From positions 310,001-374,000 of the forward strand of contig NZ_FNUJ01000007.1 in NCBI RefSeq assembly GCF_900107925.1: a DNA stretch of 64,000 nt, written 5' to 3'. The notes beneath the pieces were generated by a model. It was not told where the DNA came from, did not search any database, and saw nothing but the letters and a program-made list of their open reading frames with translations. Shown piece after piece: positions 48,367 through 57,400 of this stretch. This DNA comes from Amycolatopsis pretoriensis. GTDB lineage: Bacteria; Actinomycetota; Actinomycetes; Mycobacteriales; Pseudonocardiaceae. A program made the position numbers and the translations under genes. Each line of letters begins with the position of its first letter. Position 1 is the stretch's first letter.

Positions 48367-48510
48367 GTGGACCTTCCGCCAGACATCCCGATCGATCCGG
48401 ACGCCCCGCCCGGAGCGTTGCCGGACCTCCCGCCCGGCTACGTGTGGGGACTCAAGATCACGGCCGAGGCCGAAGTGATCAAAGCCGCCGACGCCGAACA
48501 GGAAGGCTGA
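48367..48510 (+). CDS. Small hypothetical protein, 47 residues
   Basis: GTG 48367 with GGGGG upstream. It is Pro/Asp-rich (DLPPDIPIDPDAPPGALPDL) with a helical end (KITAEAEVIKAADAEQEG). Ends three bases before the next gene. Short, but spacing and composition fit a real phage gene. Confidence 0.55.
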   Translation: MDLPPDIPIDPDAPPGALPDLPPGYVWGLKITAEAEVIKAADAEQEG

Positions 48511-48513
48511 TCA

Positions 48514-48906
48514 ATGACCGTCGGAATCAGCTCCGCGAACCTCGCTAACAAGTGGCTGGACATGTTGGCGGGCACGGCTTTCACTGCGCCGACGACCTGT
48601 GCAGTCAAGCTGCACACCGGCGACCCGGGTTCAGCCGGGACCACCAACGCATCGTCGGTCACCACCAGGCCGACCGTGTCGTGGTCTGCGGCGTCCGCCG
48701 GTTCCAAGTCGATGTCGAACACGCCGAGCTGGGCGAGCTGGGCCGGCACCAACGGGGAGGTTGTCTCGCACATCTCGGCGTGGGATGCAACCTCGGCGGG
48801 AAACTTCCTGTTCTCCGCCGCCCTGACGGCGTCGAAAACCGTGAACACCGGAGACACGCTGAATCTGACGAGTCTGACGTTCGCGTTCACCCCGATCGCG
48901 GCGTGA
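48514..48906 (+). CDS. Phage tail fibre-like protein, 130 residues
   Basis: Begins with SSANLANKWLDMLAGTAFTA, then TCAVKLHTGDPGSAGTTNAS and DTLNLTSLTFAF. This is a widespread small tail-fibre-like family in actinophages as I recall it. Exact position in the virion is unknown. Confidence 0.8.
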   Translation: MTVGISSANLANKWLDMLAGTAFTAPTTCAVKLHTGDPGSAGTTNASSVTTRPTVSWSAASAGSKSMSNTPSWASWAGTNGEVVSHISAWDATSAGNFLFSAALTASKTVNTGDTLNLTSLTFAFTPIAA

Positions 48907-48910
48907 TCCG

Positions 48911-49378
48911 ATGGCATCCGTTCGGTACTACATCGCGTGGAACGCCGTGTCCCTCTCGGCGGCCACGGCCAAGACGATTTTGGAACTCCCCTCGCCGGCA
49001 AACGGGTCGCCGCAGATCGAAGAACTCGTGATCGGGTGCGACGCGACCGCCGCGGGCAGCCTCAAAATCGAGTGGGGAACGTTCACCACCACCGGCACCG
49101 GCACCGCTGCCACACCGCAGAAATGGGCCGGGGACCGTAACATCGACTCTGCGGTGTCGGCGGCGAAAGTCGCCGACACCGTCGAACCCACGGGATTTAG
49201 CCAAGGAACCCTCGGCGGCACCCTGTACCCGGCCGTGACGATTCCAACGCCCATGTATTTCCCGTTTCAGTGGCCGCTCGACCAGGAATTCGCGATCCCC
49301 GAATCGACGAACTTTGCTATCCGACTCACGTCCTCCGGCGCCGCGAACACGGTGGGCTGGATTCGGTGGCGCGAGTAG
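48911..49378 (+). CDS. Hypothetical virion-associated protein, 155 residues
   Basis: A beta-rich protein: VRYYIAWNAVSLSAATAKTI, QIEELVIGCDATAAGSLKIE, and TNFAIRLTSSGAANTVGWIR. Similar in style to the neighbouring fibre-like proteins. No known family. Confidence 0.75.
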   Translation: MASVRYYIAWNAVSLSAATAKTILELPSPANGSPQIEELVIGCDATAAGSLKIEWGTFTTTGTGTAATPQKWAGDRNIDSAVSAAKVADTVEPTGFSQGTLGGTLYPAVTIPTPMYFPFQWPLDQEFAIPESTNFAIRLTSSGAANTVGWIRWRE

Positions 49379-49387
49379 GGGTGACCC

Positions 49388-50353
49388 ATGGCGAGGTTCG
49401 GCCGTACCTTCCCGATCCCGCGGCGCCCGTTCTACCTTCTCGCCAGTAGTGCCAAGACCGCCGATGCGGTTGTCGCCGAAGCCGCCGCTATCACGGCCGA
49501 TACGACGACCACCAAGCCGGTGGACGCAGCGGTCACCGAGACCGCCACCGTCACCGCCGCCGCGACGTGCACCAAGGCCGTCGCGGCGTCGGCCACCACC
49601 ACGGCCACGATCACCGCCGACACCGCCGTGACCAAGCCGGTCACCAGCTCGGCCACCACGACGGCCACCATCACAGCCGACACGGCCGTGACGAAGCCGG
49701 TGACCACCTCGGTCACCGCGACGGCCACCGTCACCGCAGACACGACCACCGCCAAGCCCGCGGCGGCCTCGGTCACGACGACCGTCACGATCACCGCGTC
49801 CGCGACGGTGACCAAGCCGACCGACGCCGCGGTCACGACCACCGCGACCATCACGGCGGACGCCACGATCGGCGCCGCGCCCAAGACCATCGACGCGGCC
49901 GTCACCGAGACGGCCACCGTCACCGCGGACGGGCAGGCCACCAAGCCCGTCGACGCGTTCACCACCGCCACGGCCGGGATCACCGCAGCTGCTCAAGGCA
50001 CCCGGCCGGCCGTCGCCACCCTCACCACGACCGCCGCTCTTTCTGGCACCGCGGCGACGACCAAGCCCGAAGACGCGTCGGTCACCACGACGGCGACGAT
50101 CACGGCAACGGCCACGGTGATCAAGGGCGTCACCGCCGCAGCCACCATCAGCGCGACCGTGACGACGACCGCCGCGATCCCGACGGCGACCGGCGGGTTC
50201 GTCTGCCAGGACTTCACCACCGTCGTCACCGTCGACGCGCTCACCGGCGCAGCGACCATCGACGCCTACGCGACGACCGCATTCATCACCCTCACCGACG
50301 CCACCGCCACCGTCGTGACCGACGACGCCACCGCCACGATCTGCGGGAGGTGA
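49388..50353 (+). CDS. Thr/Ala-rich fibre protein built of 20-residue repeats
   Basis: A 321-residue protein. After an N-terminal basic lead it consists of about eleven to twelve 20-residue units, each opening with KPVDA/KPVT/KPAA and continuing like VTETATVTAAATCT or ATTTATITADTAVT. The repeated T-x-T-x-T pattern suggests a beta-helical or triple-stranded fibre. The last 60 residues depart from the repeat. It could be an elongated tail or head fibre. No family recognised. Confidence 0.8.
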   Translation: MARFGRTFPIPRRPFYLLASSAKTADAVVAEAAAITADTTTTKPVDAAVTETATVTAAATCTKAVAASATTTATITADTAVTKPVTSSATTTATITADTAVTKPVTTSVTATATVTADTTTAKPAAASVTTTVTITASATVTKPTDAAVTTTATITADATIGAAPKTIDAAVTETATVTADGQATKPVDAFTTATAGITAAAQGTRPAVATLTTTAALSGTAATTKPEDASVTTTATITATATVIKGVTAAATISATVTTTAAIPTATGGFVCQDFTTVVTVDALTGAATIDAYATTAFITLTDATATVVTDDATATICGR

Positions 50354-50356
50354 TCC

Positions 50357-50704
50357 GTGGCCACCCAACAGGCGATCACGCTCAATGAGTCGAACGACGA
50401 AAACGTCAAACTCATCATCACCACCAACGTCCCAACCGCCGGGACCGCGCTCGACCTCACCGGGATGTCCCTAGAGGCGTTCGTCAAACCCACCCGCGCC
50501 ACCGCCGATTCGGACGGCGCCGTGTGGAAGGGCACCACCACCGGCGGGCAGGTCGTCATCACCGACGCGGCCAACGGCAAGGCGACAGTGTCGATCCCGG
50601 GGTCCGCCCTCACCACGACGCAAACGTGGTGGCGCGTCGATGTCCTATCCGGCGGCCTGCGCAAGACCGCCATATACGGCGCCCTCACCGTTACCGACCT
50701 CTAG
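50357..50704 (+). CDS. Fibre/baseplate-like N-terminal domain protein, 115 residues
   Basis: GTG 50357 with GGGAGGTGA upstream. Reads as an immunoglobulin-like or BppU-like beta domain: QAITLNESNDENVKLIITTN, DLTGMSLEAFVKP, GKATVSIPGSALTTTQTWWR. Likely an attachment domain for the fibre genes around it. Confidence 0.78.
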   Translation: MATQQAITLNESNDENVKLIITTNVPTAGTALDLTGMSLEAFVKPTRATADSDGAVWKGTTTGGQVVITDAANGKATVSIPGSALTTTQTWWRVDVLSGGLRKTAIYGALTVTDL

Positions 50705-50781
50705 GGCCCCGCCCCGAACGCCACCCCGCCGGCCGTCCTCGAGCCCGCCGGCGCCAAGCCCACCACCACCAAGGAGGGCCG

Positions 50782-51603
50782 ATGGCGATCGACGTTGGCG
50801 ACCTCTACCGCTGTTCGTTCACCCTCACGTCCCCGGCGGGCGGCAACGTCAACGCCGGGACGATGACGTTGACGATCACCCTTCCTGACCAGACCACAAC
50901 GGTCGTGGGCCCGGTGGCGCCCACCACCACCGGCGTCTACGTCTACGACTACCAAACCGTCCAGGCAGGACGGCACACAGCGCATTGGGTCGGCACCGGC
51001 GCGAACCCCGGCGCCTACGTCGAGGTCTTCGACGTACGGCCCGCAGACGCCCCCTACCTGGTCAGCCTCGCCGACATCAAGGCCCAGACGAATATCAGCA
51101 ACACCGTCTCGGACGAAGAGCTGCGGACATACCTCGAAGCCGCAACCGGCGTCATCGAACGCCACCTCGGCCAAGCGGTGGTGCGACGGTCACGGACCGA
51201 GGAACACCTCATCCCCTCCGGCGGCGGCCTGGTCCTCAACTGGACACCCGTCGTCTCGGTGACCTCTCTCGCCACGGTCGACGGCTCATACACCTGGAAT
51301 CCGGCGACCCTGTACGCGACGCCGGCCGGCTTGGTCACGTGCCCGCTCGGGACTGCCCCGTACGGCCATGTCGCCGTGACCTACGTGGCCGGCACGTCCC
51401 TGGTGCCCGAGGAATACGGGCTGGCCGCCCGGATCATCGTGCAGCACCTCTGGGAAACCCAACGTGGCGCCGCCGGCGCCCCGCGGGCTGGCGGGCTCGG
51501 CGACACGCTCGGCATCAGCCGGTCGGCCGGGTCCGGACTCGGCTACGCCATCCCCAACCGCGCCCTCGAACTGCTCGGCACCGGACTGCCGGGGGTCGCA
51601 TGA
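50782..51603 (+). CDS. Head-tail connector protein, 273 residues
   Basis: ATG 50782 behind AAGGAGGG. The N-terminal 80 residues are beta-rich (MAIDVGDLYRCSFTLTSP); the connector domain follows: SLADIKAQTNISNTVSDEEL, RTYLEAATGVIERHLGQAVV. This gp6/phage_connect-type domain marks the first connector after the capsid. The unusual point is its distance (about 7 kb) from the capsid gene. Confidence 0.83.
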   Translation: MAIDVGDLYRCSFTLTSPAGGNVNAGTMTLTITLPDQTTTVVGPVAPTTTGVYVYDYQTVQAGRHTAHWVGTGANPGAYVEVFDVRPADAPYLVSLADIKAQTNISNTVSDEELRTYLEAATGVIERHLGQAVVRRSRTEEHLIPSGGGLVLNWTPVVSVTSLATVDGSYTWNPATLYATPAGLVTCPLGTAPYGHVAVTYVAGTSLVPEEYGLAARIIVQHLWETQRGAAGAPRAGGLGDTLGISRSAGSGLGYAIPNRALELLGTGLPGVA

Positions 51604-52058
51604 GCGAATCCCGGCTCCCTGCGGCCATCGACGCCATCGTTGCCGCACTCACTGCCGCCGGCCTCACCGTCTGGGACGGCCCGGTCATCAGCGGCGACTA
51701 CTCGGTGGCCTGCGTCTACATCGGATACGACGGCGACCCGTCGTACGAAGAAGAACGCGCATCGTCCACACAGCAGACGTGGGCCGGCCTCGGCGCCAAG
51801 CGGAGAGACGAGACCAACGAAATCGTCTGCGCTGCCGTGACCATCACCGGCAATGACGCCCGGTCATGGAAAGAAGCACGGGACTCCGTCTATGCCCTCG
51901 TTGAAACCGTCGGGCAAACCCTGCGGGCCGATCCGTCCCTAGGGCTCTCAACGCCGTCCGTCGCCGAGTTGTGGCCCGGTGACTATTTCCAGGAAGCGGG
52001 ACCGGCCGGATACCAAGCCCGGGTCGTTTTCTCCATCAATCACAAGACCCGCGTGTAA
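51600..52058 (+). CDS. Tail terminator/connector-like protein, 152 residues
   Basis: ATGA-coupled. Alpha/beta fold with AAIDAIVAALTAAGLTVWDG, VACVYIGYDGDPSYEEERAS and VVFSINHKTRV. Size and position fit a tail terminator or head-tail joining protein of the siphophage type. Assignment is positional. Confidence 0.78.
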   Translation: MSESRLPAAIDAIVAALTAAGLTVWDGPVISGDYSVACVYIGYDGDPSYEEERASSTQQTWAGLGAKRRDETNEIVCAAVTITGNDARSWKEARDSVYALVETVGQTLRADPSLGLSTPSVAELWPGDYFQEAGPAGYQARVVFSINHKTRV

Positions 52059-52070
52059 AGGGAGACATTC

Positions 52071-52364
52071 ATGCCCAGGTTCCGCCTGCGGTCGAACCAT
52101 GCCGCCGTCGACCTGTACCAGCCGTCCGGCGGGCCCGACAGCTTCGAAATCGAGCCCGGACAGGAAATCGAAGTTCCCGGCGAACTCGTCACCGAACGAC
52201 CGGCCCCGAAAAAGGGAGAGCCGGAACCCGCGCCCCTTCCCGACGACGCATTCATCGTCGCGAACGGGGGCGAAGAGCAGGCATGGCCGCACGCCGTGTG
52301 GGAGCTCGCCGACAAGCCCGCCGCCGCGTCGGCACCCGCGGCCTCGCCGGTGAAGGAGAAGTGA
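52071..52364 (+). CDS. Hypothetical head-tail region protein, 97 residues
   Basis: ATG 52071 behind GGGAGAC. Beta start (RFRLRSNHAAVDLYQPSGGP), FEIEPGQEIEVPGELV, and a disordered Pro/Ala/Lys tail. Similar small proteins often precede the tail tube gene. Function unknown. Confidence 0.75.
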   Translation: MPRFRLRSNHAAVDLYQPSGGPDSFEIEPGQEIEVPGELVTERPAPKKGEPEPAPLPDDAFIVANGGEEQAWPHAVWELADKPAAASAPAASPVKEK

Positions 52365-52365
52365 C

Positions 52366-53394
52366 GTGACCACGGGAAGCGGCCTCGACGCTCAGATCGG
52401 GTTCGGCCAGGAAAGTGTGTGGGGGACGCCCGTCACCCCGACGCGGTTCGTCGAATTCGATTCGGAGAGCATGAAGTTCGATCCGACCTGGCTCGAACCG
52501 AACGCACTCCACAAGGGACTGAAGTACAAGCGACTCAGCCGCGCGACGATCTCGCGCAGCTCCGTGTCCGGCGATGTCACGATGGACGTCAACACGCTCG
52601 GCATGGGGATGTTGGTCCGGAACATGCTGGGCTCTACCACAACGACGACGACTCTGGTGTCCGGATCGGCGTACAAGCAAATCCATGTGCCCGGAGACTT
52701 CCGCGGCCTCGGCCTAACCGTCCAGGTTGGACGGCCCGAGCCGTCGACCGGAACCGTGCGTCCGTTCACTTACGAAGGGTGCAAGGTCGTCAAATGGGAG
52801 TTTTCGTTGAAGGACAACGACACTCCCAGCCTCAAGCTGACCTTTGACGGCCAGGCTGAATCGACGGCGACGGCGCTGACGGCGGCGTCGTACCTCAGTG
52901 GGTCCAGCACCTACAACTTTTCGCAAGCCACGCTAAAGCTGGGCGGCACGCCTGCCACGGCAAGCGGCGAGACGACCATCACGTCCGGCGTCACGGTCGC
53001 GACGATCATCAAGGAAATCACGATCTCTGGCACGGTCCCGATGGCAACCGACCGGTACGGAGTCGGCAACAGCGGCCAAAAGGCTGAGCCTCTCGAAAAC
53101 GGGATTCCCATGATCACAGGGAAGCTCTCGGCCGAGTTCAATAAGACCGAGCTGTACGACCTGTACACCGCCGCTTCGGGGACCGCGCTACAGCTCGACT
53201 TGACTGGTGCCGCAATCGGAAGCGCGAACTACCTGTTCAGCTTCATTATCCCGGCGATCAAGCTCAAGACCGCCGCGCCGACGGTGGGTGGTCCGGACAT
53301 CGTGCCCATGAGCACCGACTTCGAGGGCTACAGCAACGAAGTCGATCCGGTCATTCAGTGCAAGATCGTCTCCACCGAGTCGACGACGGTGTAG
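52366..53394 (+). CDS. Major tail tube protein
   Basis: A 342-residue protein: GLDAQIGFGQESVWGTPVTP, RFVEFDSESMKFDPTW, KYKRLSRATISRSSVSGDV, VVKWEFSLKDNDTPSLKLTF. These are typical of actinophage tail tube proteins. Starts at GTG 52366 behind AAGGAGAAG. Followed by a tail completion protein and the chaperone genes, as expected. Confidence 0.9.
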   Translation: MTTGSGLDAQIGFGQESVWGTPVTPTRFVEFDSESMKFDPTWLEPNALHKGLKYKRLSRATISRSSVSGDVTMDVNTLGMGMLVRNMLGSTTTTTTLVSGSAYKQIHVPGDFRGLGLTVQVGRPEPSTGTVRPFTYEGCKVVKWEFSLKDNDTPSLKLTFDGQAESTATALTAASYLSGSSTYNFSQATLKLGGTPATASGETTITSGVTVATIIKEITISGTVPMATDRYGVGNSGQKAEPLENGIPMITGKLSAEFNKTELYDLYTAASGTALQLDLTGAAIGSANYLFSFIIPAIKLKTAAPTVGGPDIVPMSTDFEGYSNEVDPVIQCKIVSTESTTV

Positions 53395-53397
53395 CCG

Positions 53398-53955
53398 ATG
53401 GCGACCGAGGCGGAGTTAATCCTGAACGCCGAGGCGCGCCGAGACTACCGCGAATTGGCCGCGAAACTCCGCAAGCGCAAGGAACACCGGAAGACGTTGC
53501 GCAAGAAGATCGCCGATGCCGGCCGTCCGATCCTCGCCGAGGTGAGGACGGCCGTCCAGGAACTCCGTGTCACCGGCCGGTCCGGCGGCGGAGCGAAGCA
53601 ACGGCGGCTTCACAACGTGGCCCGCGCCAGAACGGAACGCGCCGCGCAAGCGGCCGCGCGTCGACATGCCGGGCTAAGGCGGACCGTCGCATCGGCAACC
53701 AACCTCAAGGTGACCGCCAAGGGCGTCAAGTTCGTCGTGGACGAGAACCGTTTGCCGGCCAATCAACGGGGCTTGCCCCGCGCGCTGGACCTGCGTAAGG
53801 GGTGGGACCACCCGGTCTTTGGCCGTGCGGATATTCCCAAGGCGCACCAGAAGGGCGGACCGTGGTTCGCGTCGACAATCGCCAAGCACGAGCAGGCGTT
53901 CCGGCACGCAATCGTTGAGGCAATGGACGAGATCAAACGAGATATCGAAGAGTAA
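53398..53955 (+). CDS. Tail completion/gp10-like protein, 185 residues
   Basis: Basic helical N-terminus (RRDYRELAAKLRKRKEHRKT), Arg-rich coiled middle, then a beta segment NLKVTAKGVKFVVDENRLP and a C-terminal PWFASTIAKHEQAFRHAIVE. This layout resembles HK97 gp10-like minor tail proteins. Positional support is good. Confidence 0.78.
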   Translation: MATEAELILNAEARRDYRELAAKLRKRKEHRKTLRKKIADAGRPILAEVRTAVQELRVTGRSGGGAKQRRLHNVARARTERAAQAAARRHAGLRRTVASATNLKVTAKGVKFVVDENRLPANQRGLPRALDLRKGWDHPVFGRADIPKAHQKGGPWFASTIAKHEQAFRHAIVEAMDEIKRDIEE

Positions 53956-53970
53956 GAGGGACGAGAGCCT

Positions 53971-54279
53971 ATGCGCTGCCGCATCGGTGACAACGAATAC
54001 GACTTCGACTTCCGGATGACGGTCGCCGAGGCGATCTTTCTGCAAGAGAAAGCTTTTTGCACGGTCCTGGAATTCGGGCCCGCCCTGCAAAAGGCGGACG
54101 CCCGCGCCCTCGCGGTACTGATGTACATGCTGAAGAAGCGAAACAAAGAGGTCGTCAAGTGGGACGACATCCTCAAGATGGACGTGTTCAGCCTCCAAAT
54201 GCTGCCTGACCCGGAGCAGGCCGACGCCGGTGATGACGTCGAGGACGAGGTGGCGGAATCAGCGGGGGACCCTACCTAG
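53971..54279 (+). CDS. Tail assembly chaperone, short form
   Basis: A 102-residue protein: CRIGDNEYDFDFRMTVAEAI, ALQKADARALAVLMYMLKKR and an acidic end. Position between tail tube and tape measure, helical character and a -1 frame extension identify it as the first chaperone frame. ATG 53971 behind GAGGGACG. Confidence 0.88.
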   Translation: MRCRIGDNEYDFDFRMTVAEAIFLQEKAFCTVLEFGPALQKADARALAVLMYMLKKRNKEVVKWDDILKMDVFSLQMLPDPEQADAGDDVEDEVAESAGDPT

Positions 54280-54431
54280 CCAACTGGAAGGACCCGCAAC
54301 TCCGGTACCTCACCTGGCGGCGGTTGCTGTCATTCCACTTCTCGTGGACGCCGGAGGAAATCCTACAGTTGACCCTTTTCGACTTCGATGACTACGTGGT
54401 GTTCGTCGAGGCAGCCAATAAAGGGGGGTAG
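54264..54431 (+). CDS. Tail assembly chaperone, -1 frameshift extension
   Basis: In the -1 frame, an open stretch runs from the G-run GGGGGA (54264-54269) to TAG at 54431, giving PYLANWKDPQLRYLTWRRLL, then SFHFSWTPEEILQLTLF and DYVVFVEAANKGG. It has no start codon of its own, so it would be made by slippage at the G-run, giving a fusion of about 153 residues. This is the G/GT arrangement of siphophages. The slip site is not a textbook heptamer. Confidence 0.82.
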   Translation, partial: GGPYLANWKDPQLRYLTWRRLLSFHFSWTPEEILQLTLFDFDDYVVFVEAANKGG

Positions 54432-54434
54432 CCG

Positions 54435-57400
54435 ATGGCCACCCTTCAGTACAACATCATTGCCCTCGACCAGTTCACGGCGACATTCGAGCGAGCCGCT
54501 GCGGAAATCGAGCGCATCAGTGGACGCCTCGAACGGCTCAATGGGCAGTCCGCGCGGGTGGCCGTCGACGTCAAGACCGACGACAGCCAGAAGGCACTCG
54601 ACAGCTTTACCACCCGCTTCCAGCTCATGGCGGCGGGAATCATCGCCGCCTCTCCGGCGGTCGGAGCTGCCATTCTCGGCGGCGCCGGCGCCGGTTTCAT
54701 CGGGCTCGCCGCCCTCGCGGTCCAGTCGAACGACCAGGTTAAGCAGACCTATCAAAATCTGTGGTCCAACGTCGTCAACGAAACCAAGGCGGGCGCCGCA
54801 CAGCTGGCGCCGCAGATCGTCGCGGCCGGGAACCAGATGGGGGCGGCGGCCGACCGCCTCGGCCCGCAGCTCCGCCAGGCATTTTCGGCCGCTGGGCCGG
54901 ACATCACGGCGTTGTCCCGCGGCGTAACGACCTTCGCCACCAACGCCATGCCCGGCGCGGTGTCCGCGACGCAGGCATCGCTACCGATCTTCGAGGCTGC
55001 GGCGAACGTGATGGGTGTCCTCGGGACTTCCTTCTCTACCAACGTCCAGTCGATCGGTCAGCACTCTTCGGACTACGCCCGGTTCGTCACCTCGATCGGC
55101 AACGTCACGTCCTCGGTGCTCGGCGTGATCGTTTCGGTGGTCAACGACATCGCGTCCGCCTGGGCCGGCAACGCGGACGAAATCGACGCAGCGATCGCCG
55201 GCGTCGCCGACGTCATCACCGGCCTCGCCCAAGGCGTCCTGCCGGTGTTCGCGGCGGCGCTCGGCGCGGCAGCATCCGCAGTCCGTGAGATCACGGCCGT
55301 ACTGGGGCCGATGGCCCCGGTCCTGGGCACGCTCGCCGCGCTTGCGCTGGCTGCGTGGGCGGCGTTCAAGGGCGCATCGCTGGTGACAGCGGGTGTCAAG
55401 GCATTGTCCAGCACGGTCCTTGACGTCGGCACGGCCATGGAGAAGGCGGCGACCCGATCGGCCGCGACCGTAGCCGCGATGCAAGGCGTGTCGGTCGGGT
55501 CGTCGGCGGCGGCCGGCGCGATTACCACTGCCGGGGCGGCGGCGAGCAGTGGCGCCCTCCGCTTCGGCGTCATGGCTTCCGAACTCGCCGGGCCAGTGGG
55601 CATCGCCCTGATCGCCGGTGTCGGCCTGTTCGCTCTGCTCAAGTCGCAAGTGGATTCCACCTCGGGTGCGACCGACGCACTGAAGGGCAATCTCGACGGC
55701 GTCACTTCGGCTCTGGAGTCGACCGACGGCGCGATCAGCAATTCCGTCATCAAGGCCCTGCAGAACGAACAAGGCTTCAAGGACGCCGCGGCCGCGACCG
55801 ATGCGTTCGCCATCAAGCAATCCGACCTCGCCACCGCAGTAACGCAAGGCGGCGTGAAGCTCGACTCCCTCAAGGCCAAGCTTCAAGCGATCATCGACGC
55901 TCACAAGCAATACGCCACCGATGAGGTCACCGGTGAGCTGAACTTCACCGGCTACGACGACGAAGGCGCCGCCGCCGCCAAGGCGCTAGATGCCGTGAAC
56001 CTCCTGACCAAGGGGTTCAAGGGTTCCCAGGACGCAGCGGCGGAGAATCAGCGGGCGATCGAGCAACACGCCTCGGCGATGACAAGCACGCCCGAGGGGT
56101 TCGCGGCCGCCGGCAGTGCGGCGATGCTGTTCGGCGGAAGCCTCGGCACTGTCCGGGCGGGACTCGACAACGTCGCAAAGTCCAGCGGCGATGCGAGCAT
56201 CAGCCTCGACGACGTCGTTCAGAAGTACGAACAAGGCGCGCTCGCGATCGCGAATGCGACGGCCTCAATCCAGCAGGGATTCGCCCAGGCGGACAAGGCC
56301 GTCGCGCAGGCACAGAATGCCGTGTCCGACGCGGCGCACTCGGCGTCGAACGCGAGCCGCGCCATCGGAGATGCCCGGCATTCCGAGGCGCAAGCGGCGC
56401 AAGCGGTGGTCCAGGCCGAACAGGCGGTCGCCGACGCCCAGCGCGGCGTCATGACCGCCCAACAGAACTACGTCAAGGCCCAGGACCAAGAACGGCAGGC
56501 GCAGCGGGCACTGTCCGAGGCACGCCAACAGGCGGTCAAGGACCTCAAGGCGCTCCACGACCAACTCGAGGACGCGTTCACGTCCGAGGCGCAAGCGCGC
56601 GTCCGACTGTTCGATGCCCAGCAAGCGGCCGCCGGATTCGGCATCACCGGAGGCAACGCCAAGGGCATAGCGAGCCAAACAGTCACGGCCGAGAACGAAG
56701 ACAAGGTCAAGGCGGCGATTGACCTGCTCAGCGCACAAAACGCGCTGAACCAGGCCCAGAGCAATAATGTCGATCTCCGCGACAAGGTCGCGAAGGCCGA
56801 CGCCGCTGGGGTCAACGGCGCTCAGAATGTCGTCGCGGCACAGCAAGCCGTCGTCGCCGCGCAACAGCAGGTCAGCGACTCGGCATACGGCGTCGACCAG
56901 GCCAAGCGATCACTGACGCGAGCTCAACAGGGTGTTGCCGATGCGGCGTACGGCGAACAGCGTGCACACCAGGCGGTCCGAGACGCCCAGTACCAGGCCA
57001 GCAGGGCGGCCGACCAGCTTCGGCAGGCAAAGGAGGCTCTGACCGAGGCTGAAAAGGCGGCTTCACGGTCGCTGGACGTCAGCACCGAGGCAGGGCGCCG
57101 AAATCTGGGTGAGCTGTTCAACCTCGCGAACGCGATCAAGACCGAGTTCGGTCCCACCTCGGCGGGGTACAACACCTTGATCCAGAAGACCGCGGACGCG
57201 TTCGGCATCACGACCGACAAGGCCGCGGATCTTCTCAAGGGCCTGCACCAGATTCCGCAGGACTGGCGATTCGACGTCACTGCGGTGGCCAATGTGGACA
57301 CCGCGTCGCTTCAGCAGGTGTTCAAGGGAACCGACGCCGGCGGCTACTACAACGACTCGAAGAACGTCAAGAAGACGATCGGCGGGACAGGATACGCCGA

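Noticed and set aside
48887..50368. 493-residue minus-strand Gly/Arg/Asp-rich frame
   Set aside because: Its repeats only mirror the 60-base repeats of the plus-strand fibre gene.
49567..50388. His/Arg/Asp-rich plus-strand frame over the fibre gene
   Set aside because: Periodic shadow of the same 60-base repeats; unlike the methyltransferase overlap there is no ribosome site or distinct motif.
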